DNA of 64,000 nucleotides from assembly GCF_900109685.1 (NCBI RefSeq), contig NZ_FOBB01000001.1, positions 1,728,608-1,792,607 of the forward strand. Reading direction: 5' to 3'. This document shows positions 61,501-64,000 of the stretch, piece after piece (the first letter of the stretch is position 1; each line of letters begins with the position of its first letter). Made by a program: the position numbers and the translations under genes. The notes under the pieces are model-generated. The model was not told where the DNA came from, did no database searches, and worked only from the letters and a program-made list of their open reading frames with translations. Origin of the DNA: Chitinophaga rupis. GTDB taxonomy: Bacteria; Bacteroidota; Bacteroidia; Chitinophagales; Chitinophagaceae.

Positions 61501-62148
61501 AGTATCATCGGCGTGTTCCTGGGTTTTGCCGTTTTCGGTATGGATATCTCCATTGTAATGACCGGTGTAGGTATTATGGCGCTGGCAGGTGTGGTGGTAC
61601 GTAACGGTATAGTGCTGGTAGAGTTTATTGACCTGCTGATCAAGCAGGGTACGCCGGTGTATGATGCCGTGGTAGAAGGTGGCAGAACACGTATGACGCC
61701 GGTATTACTTACGGCCATAGCCGCCATCCTGGGCCTGATACCGCTGGCCGTAGGGTTGAACATTGACTTTGCCACCCTGTTCTCCGAAGGTAACCCGCAC
61801 CTGTTCTTTGGGGGCGATAACGTAGCCTTCTGGGGGCCGCTGGCCTGGACCATGGTGTTCGGGTTGATCTTTGCCACCTTCCTTACGCTGATCCTGGTGC
61901 CCGTAATGTACGCCATGAACAAGCGTTCCATTGATGTGCTGGATCATTACAAGCTGCCGCGCGGTTTAAAATATGTACCCTTCCTGGTGCTGCTCCTGAA
62001 AGTGTTCAGCAAGCGGGAAACCGTGCGCAGGCTGCATGATCCGCATTATGTATCCAACAAGCCGTATGCATTTTTTCCGGATGGGGAAATGGTAGCTAAA
62101 GAAGACAAGCATGCGCGCAGTATAAAAACGAATGTTTCAATGAATTAA
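58585..62148 (+). CDS. RND efflux permease, long form
   Basis: 1187 residues, about 130 longer than AcrB. It starts with WSIDNKVSIYVATIIIAFAG. LGIVVDDAIVVIENVHRIFH carries the proton-relay Asp pair, and GVVVRNGIVLVEFIDLLIKQ the second-half match. The extra length lies partly between the two halves, where additional hydrophobic segments occur (KIITAVFAVIALIAYANSFG and VVFMYLLVVLERFWLGGVAR), and partly near the C-terminus (NPHLFFGGDNVAFWGPLAWT). Periplasmic loops match hydrophobic-compound exporters. Last gene of the TetR-led operon. Confidence 0.94.
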   Translation: MQDNLNKEFKPTSWSIDNKVSIYVATIIIAFAGILSYISLPKEQFPEVVFPQFYINTLYPGTAPEDMETLVTKPIEKQLGGISGVKEIKSTSLQDYSIITIEFNTDVDIETARQEVREKVDEAKADLPSDLTVNGKEPQIIKIDVSQIPIMNVNLSGDFDLQSLKKYADEMQDRIEALTEITRVDIVGALDREIQINVDKYKMDAARISFDDIINAVGAENRTVSGGLVSMDGQKRTLSVKGEYKDASKIGNIVVRGMSGAVVYLRDVADVVDGFKEQESYARLNGKNVITLNVIKQSGKNLIDASDKIRGIIADMQKSYLPKGLKVDITADQSKSTRVTLHDLINTIIIGFVLVTIILMFFMGAINAIFVAMSVPISMFIAFLILPTFDFTLNMMVLFSFLLALGIVVDDAIVVIENVHRIFHERHDLGIVKAAKIAAGEVFLPVLSGTLTVLAPFVPLLFWPGVIGSFMFFLPVTLIVTLGASLVVAYIINPVFAVDFMDRHEGEEHPKPKFDKKFKIITAVFAVIALIAYANSFGVGNFVVFMYLLVVLERFWLGGVARRFQQHTWPKVQEWYHRRLEWCLKGWRPIGILFATFGLLIFSIILTGIRNPKVVFFPQADPNFIYAYLELPNGTDQKYTDSITHIVEERITKTVGANNPIVESIISNVAVGAGDPSQMDQSVQPQKGKVTVAFVEFGARKGQSTKDYLGKIRDAVKGIPGADITVEQEQGGPPTGKPVNIEISGDDFNELTLTSMRLKRYLDSLQIGGVEELKSDFESNKPEILVNIDRERANKEGISTGVIGMALRNALYGAEASKFRDPEDDYQIMVRFKEDQRNNINTLMNLNITYRDMNMGGAIRQVPLSAVANITYSNTYASVKRIDQKRVVTLYSNVLTGYNTNEVVQKVQSAINQFSKPDSVIVKMTGEQEDQQETMNFLVMAMLGAVGLMFMIMVTQFNSVGRPLVIAMEIVFSIIGVFLGFAVFGMDISIVMTGVGIMALAGVVVRNGIVLVEFIDLLIKQGTPVYDAVVEGGRTRMTPVLLTAIAAILGLIPLAVGLNIDFATLFSEGNPHLFFGGDNVAFWGPLAWTMVFGLIFATFLTLILVPVMYAMNKRSIDVLDHYKLPRGLKYVPFLVLLLKVFSKRETVRRLHDPHYVSNKPYAFFPDGEMVAKEDKHARSIKTNVSMN

Positions 62149-62205
62149 AATAGCTAGCTATTAAACAATAGCTATACAGTGTAACAGTTGTAGGTTTAAC
62201 AGATC

Positions 62206-62239
62206 ACCGTTCCGATATCTATCGGGACGGTTTTTTTTT
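62206..62239 (+). terminator. Terminator of the TetR-led efflux operon
   Basis: ACCGTTCCGAT and ATCGGGACGGT pair (one G-T) around ATCT and are followed by nine T. Confidence 0.92.
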
Positions 62240-62253
62240 GTAATATTTAACAG

Positions 62254-62282
62254 TTGTTTAGTTGCTGCATTTATTACTTTTG
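62254..62282 (+). promoter_or_regulatory. Promoter of the AIM24-family gene
   Basis: TTG at 62254-62256 and TACTTTTG at 62275-62282 are 18 bp apart, matching the Bacteroidota consensus. The ATG is 33 bp further on. Confidence 0.65.
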
Positions 62283-62315
62283 ACACAGATTATCCCGTAA
62301 TAAGATCAAAGTCAT

Positions 62316-63098
62316 ATGCGAAACCACGAAATCGATTATAAGATTTATGGGGAGGAGATACAGATTGTAGAAATAGAGTTGGACCCCCAGGAAACGGCCG
62401 TTGCAGAAAGCGGAAGCTTTATGATGATGGACCAGGAAATACAAATGCAAACCATGTTTGGAGATGGCTCCCAGCCCAACCAGGGGCTTTTCGGGAAGCT
62501 GCTTTCCGCCGGCAAACGCATGATCACAGGGGAAAGCCTGTTCATGACCGCCTTTACAAATATGGGACAAGGAAAGAAGAGAGTGAGTTTTGCAGCCCCT
62601 TACCCCGGTAAAATTATTCCCATGGACCTGGCCCTGATGGGGGGCAAGGTAATTTGCCAGAAAGATGCTTTCCTCTGCGCCGCCAAAGGAGTAAGCATAG
62701 GAATAGAGTGGCAGCGCAGGCTGGGCACGGGCATTTTTGGCGGTGAAGGTTTTATAATGCAGAAGCTGGAAGGTGATGGCCTGGCCTTTGTACATGCCGG
62801 CGGCCTGGTAATAGAAAAGGAGCTTCAGCCCGGCGAAGTGCTGAAAATAGACACCGGTTGCGTGGTGGCCTACACTCAGAATGTGGATTTTGATATTGAA
62901 TTTATTAAAGGAATAAAGAATATGGTTTTTGGTGGCGAAGGCTTGTTCTTTGCCACGCTCAGAGGCCCTGGTAAAGTATGGATCCAGTCCCTGCCCATCA
63001 GCCGTTTGGCTGGCCGTATTATTGCATATGGCACAGGACCCCGTAAAGAAGAGGGTAGCATACTGGGCGGCCTGGGAAATTTACTGGATGGAGATTGA
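62316..63098 (+). CDS. AIM24 / TIGR00266 family protein
   Basis: 260 residues, no signal peptide. Family marks: VEIELDPQETAVAESGSFMM, GKRMITGESLFMTAFTNMGQ, VSFAAPYPGKIIPMDL, and the end GEGLFFATLRGPGKVWIQSL with PISRLAGRI. This is a beta-helix-like fold related to tryptophan RNA-binding attenuator proteins and mitochondrial AIM24; the bacterial role is unknown. Confidence 0.92.
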   Translation: MRNHEIDYKIYGEEIQIVEIELDPQETAVAESGSFMMMDQEIQMQTMFGDGSQPNQGLFGKLLSAGKRMITGESLFMTAFTNMGQGKKRVSFAAPYPGKIIPMDLALMGGKVICQKDAFLCAAKGVSIGIEWQRRLGTGIFGGEGFIMQKLEGDGLAFVHAGGLVIEKELQPGEVLKIDTGCVVAYTQNVDFDIEFIKGIKNMVFGGEGLFFATLRGPGKVWIQSLPISRLAGRIIAYGTGPRKEEGSILGGLGNLLDGD

Positions 63099-63432
63099 GC
63101 GGCTTAGGCGCACTGGTGGTAGAAAAATTTTGTTATTTAAAAGATAATTTACAGAAAATTTACCAACAAAGTAGTAGCTTAGCTTAATATTACTGTTGAA
63201 AAACCATTTACCTATGCCAGCCGGTACTTTGAACAGGAAAATGAAAAAAGTTTGTTATGAAACGACTGACAGTGTAAAATAAATGGGGTGGATCAGTGAA
63301 TGACGTCGATATTCCCGTATATTTGATATCAGGTAGCATCAATCTGTCGTTCTGAGCTAAAATGGATTCGCCAAAACACTAATGAGAAAATAATATGATA
63401 GGTGCGGAATAATAAAGGAATGCGCACCATAA

Positions 63433-63462
63433 TTGAAGGAATGCGGCACTCAATTATCTTTG
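63433..63462 (+). promoter_or_regulatory. Promoter in the 63099-63683 gap
   Basis: TTG at 63433-63435 and TATCTTTG at 63455-63462 are 19 bp apart, a full match to the Bacteroidota consensus. It would give a leader of about 215 bases before the next ATG at 63684. Nothing else is recognised in this 585-bp gap. Confidence 0.65.
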
Positions 63463-63683
63463 TTCTTCCAGAAAGAGGTAATTCTTCCAGCTAAAACTAA
63501 GAAACAGGTAAAGAGAATTTTAAACACAAAAATGATAAAGCCGGTATATTAATGTGGACTGGAGAAAACCCGGGATGACCATACCTGGGTATCATCGGCA
63601 CTAACTATATCACTCACCATGGAGATGAATTTCATTTTTATGAAATCATAGCTATTATTGCTTCAAACGCTTAATTAAGTAAG

Positions 63684-64000
63684 ATGAATTTTGAGAGAAA
63701 CGAACGCCCCCGCAAGCCCTACTCTTCAGATGTTAACAAAGAGTATGATCCCAAGGACAAGCCGGGCGGTTATAACCGACCTGACTTTAATAACAACAAT
63801 GAGCGGGAGGGAAGACCCAATTTTAACCGGGAAAACAGACCGGACTACAACAGAGATGGCGGCGGCGAATCCAGGCCCCGCGAAAATTACAACCGGGAAG
63901 GTGGAGGAGGATATGATCGCGGTGGCGGCGGCGGTGGTTACAATCGCGGCGGTGGCGGCGGTGGTTACGATCGCGGCGGTGGCGGCGGTGGTTACGATCG
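63684..64000 (+). CDS. Gly/Arg/Tyr/Asn-rich low-complexity N-terminus of a truncated gene, possibly an rRNA pseudouridine synthase
   Basis: 105 complete codons from the ATG at 63684 with no stop before the window edge. It starts MNFERNERPRKPYSSDVNKE and becomes a low-complexity stretch of Asn, Arg, Pro and Gly, ending in repeats of a nine-residue unit (DRGGGGGGY). Such basic, disordered extensions are common at the N-terminus of Bacteroidota rRNA pseudouridine synthases (RluB/RsuA type) and also of RNA helicases or RNA-binding proteins. The catalytic part is outside the window, so the function is open. Confidence 0.7.
   Translation, partial: MNFERNERPRKPYSSDVNKEYDPKDKPGGYNRPDFNNNNEREGRPNFNRENRPDYNRDGGGESRPRENYNREGGGGYDRGGGGGGYNRGGGGGGYDRGGGGGGYD
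63915..64000 (+). repeat. 27-bp in-frame tandem repeat encoding DRGGGGGGY
   Basis: Units at 63915-63941, 63942-63968 (first codon AAT instead of GAT) and 63969-63995, with a fourth beginning at 63996 and cut by the window edge. Copies differ by only a few bases, which suggests recent expansion. Confidence 0.9.

Overview
The window looks like chromosomal DNA of a Bacteroidota member close to Chitinophaga (family Chitinophagaceae). Evidence: two SusC/SusD-type glycan uptake loci, a type IX secretion sorting domain, promoters of the TTG / TAnnTTTG type, weak or absent Shine-Dalgarno sites, and 'CGRF'-type and YVGYG-like proteins typical of that group. No rRNA, integrase, transposase or CRISPR array was seen. 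One tRNA (Arg, CCU anticodon) is present.

Layout. 1-6.4 kb: the 3' end of a polysaccharide utilisation locus (SusD tail, a GH97 alpha-glucosidase, a seven-module secreted GH87-like alpha-1,3-glucanase). 6.6-10 kb: four co-directional enzymes (VOC, luciferase-like flavin monooxygenase, atypical SDR, SMP-30 lactonase). 10.1-17.4 kb: a Tat-exported toroid protein of unrecognised family, a sigma/anti-sigma/outer-membrane trio, DUF6891, an SDR, a CGRF-type membrane protein and a small secreted protein. 17.5-23.3 kb: a tripartite RND efflux operon. 23.3-26.3 kb: an alpha/beta hydrolase and an orphan molybdopterin oxidoreductase.

26.3-34.0 kb is visibly AT-rich and unlike its flanks. It holds an AAA ATPase whose promoter is built from three copies of one 17-bp motif, a 790-bp non-coding stretch, and a three-gene cassette: sigma-like regulator, tandem DUF262 protein and a signal-peptide-bearing beta-helix protein ending in two membrane segments like a two-TM ion channel. 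This cassette is the best candidate here for an undescribed (possibly defence) system.

34.0-39.6 kb: a second SusC/SusD pair followed by a broken, composite carbohydrate-enzyme pseudogene. Its promoter region is a tandem duplication carrying two LacI-type operators 126 bp apart. 40-42.7 kb: a decarboxylase-like amidohydrolase and an ECF41-type sigma factor with a small membrane protein and a monooxygenase-fold protein. 42.7-55 kb: mostly minus-strand housekeeping genes (acyl-CoA synthetase, YceI, PaaN, TPR protein, DUF1015, SerC, phospholipase C-like, DUF502) separated by spacers full of short degenerate repeats. 55.3-62.2 kb: a TetR-regulated second RND efflux operon. 62.3-64 kb: an AIM24-family protein and the start of a Gly/Arg/Tyr-repeat protein cut by the window edge.
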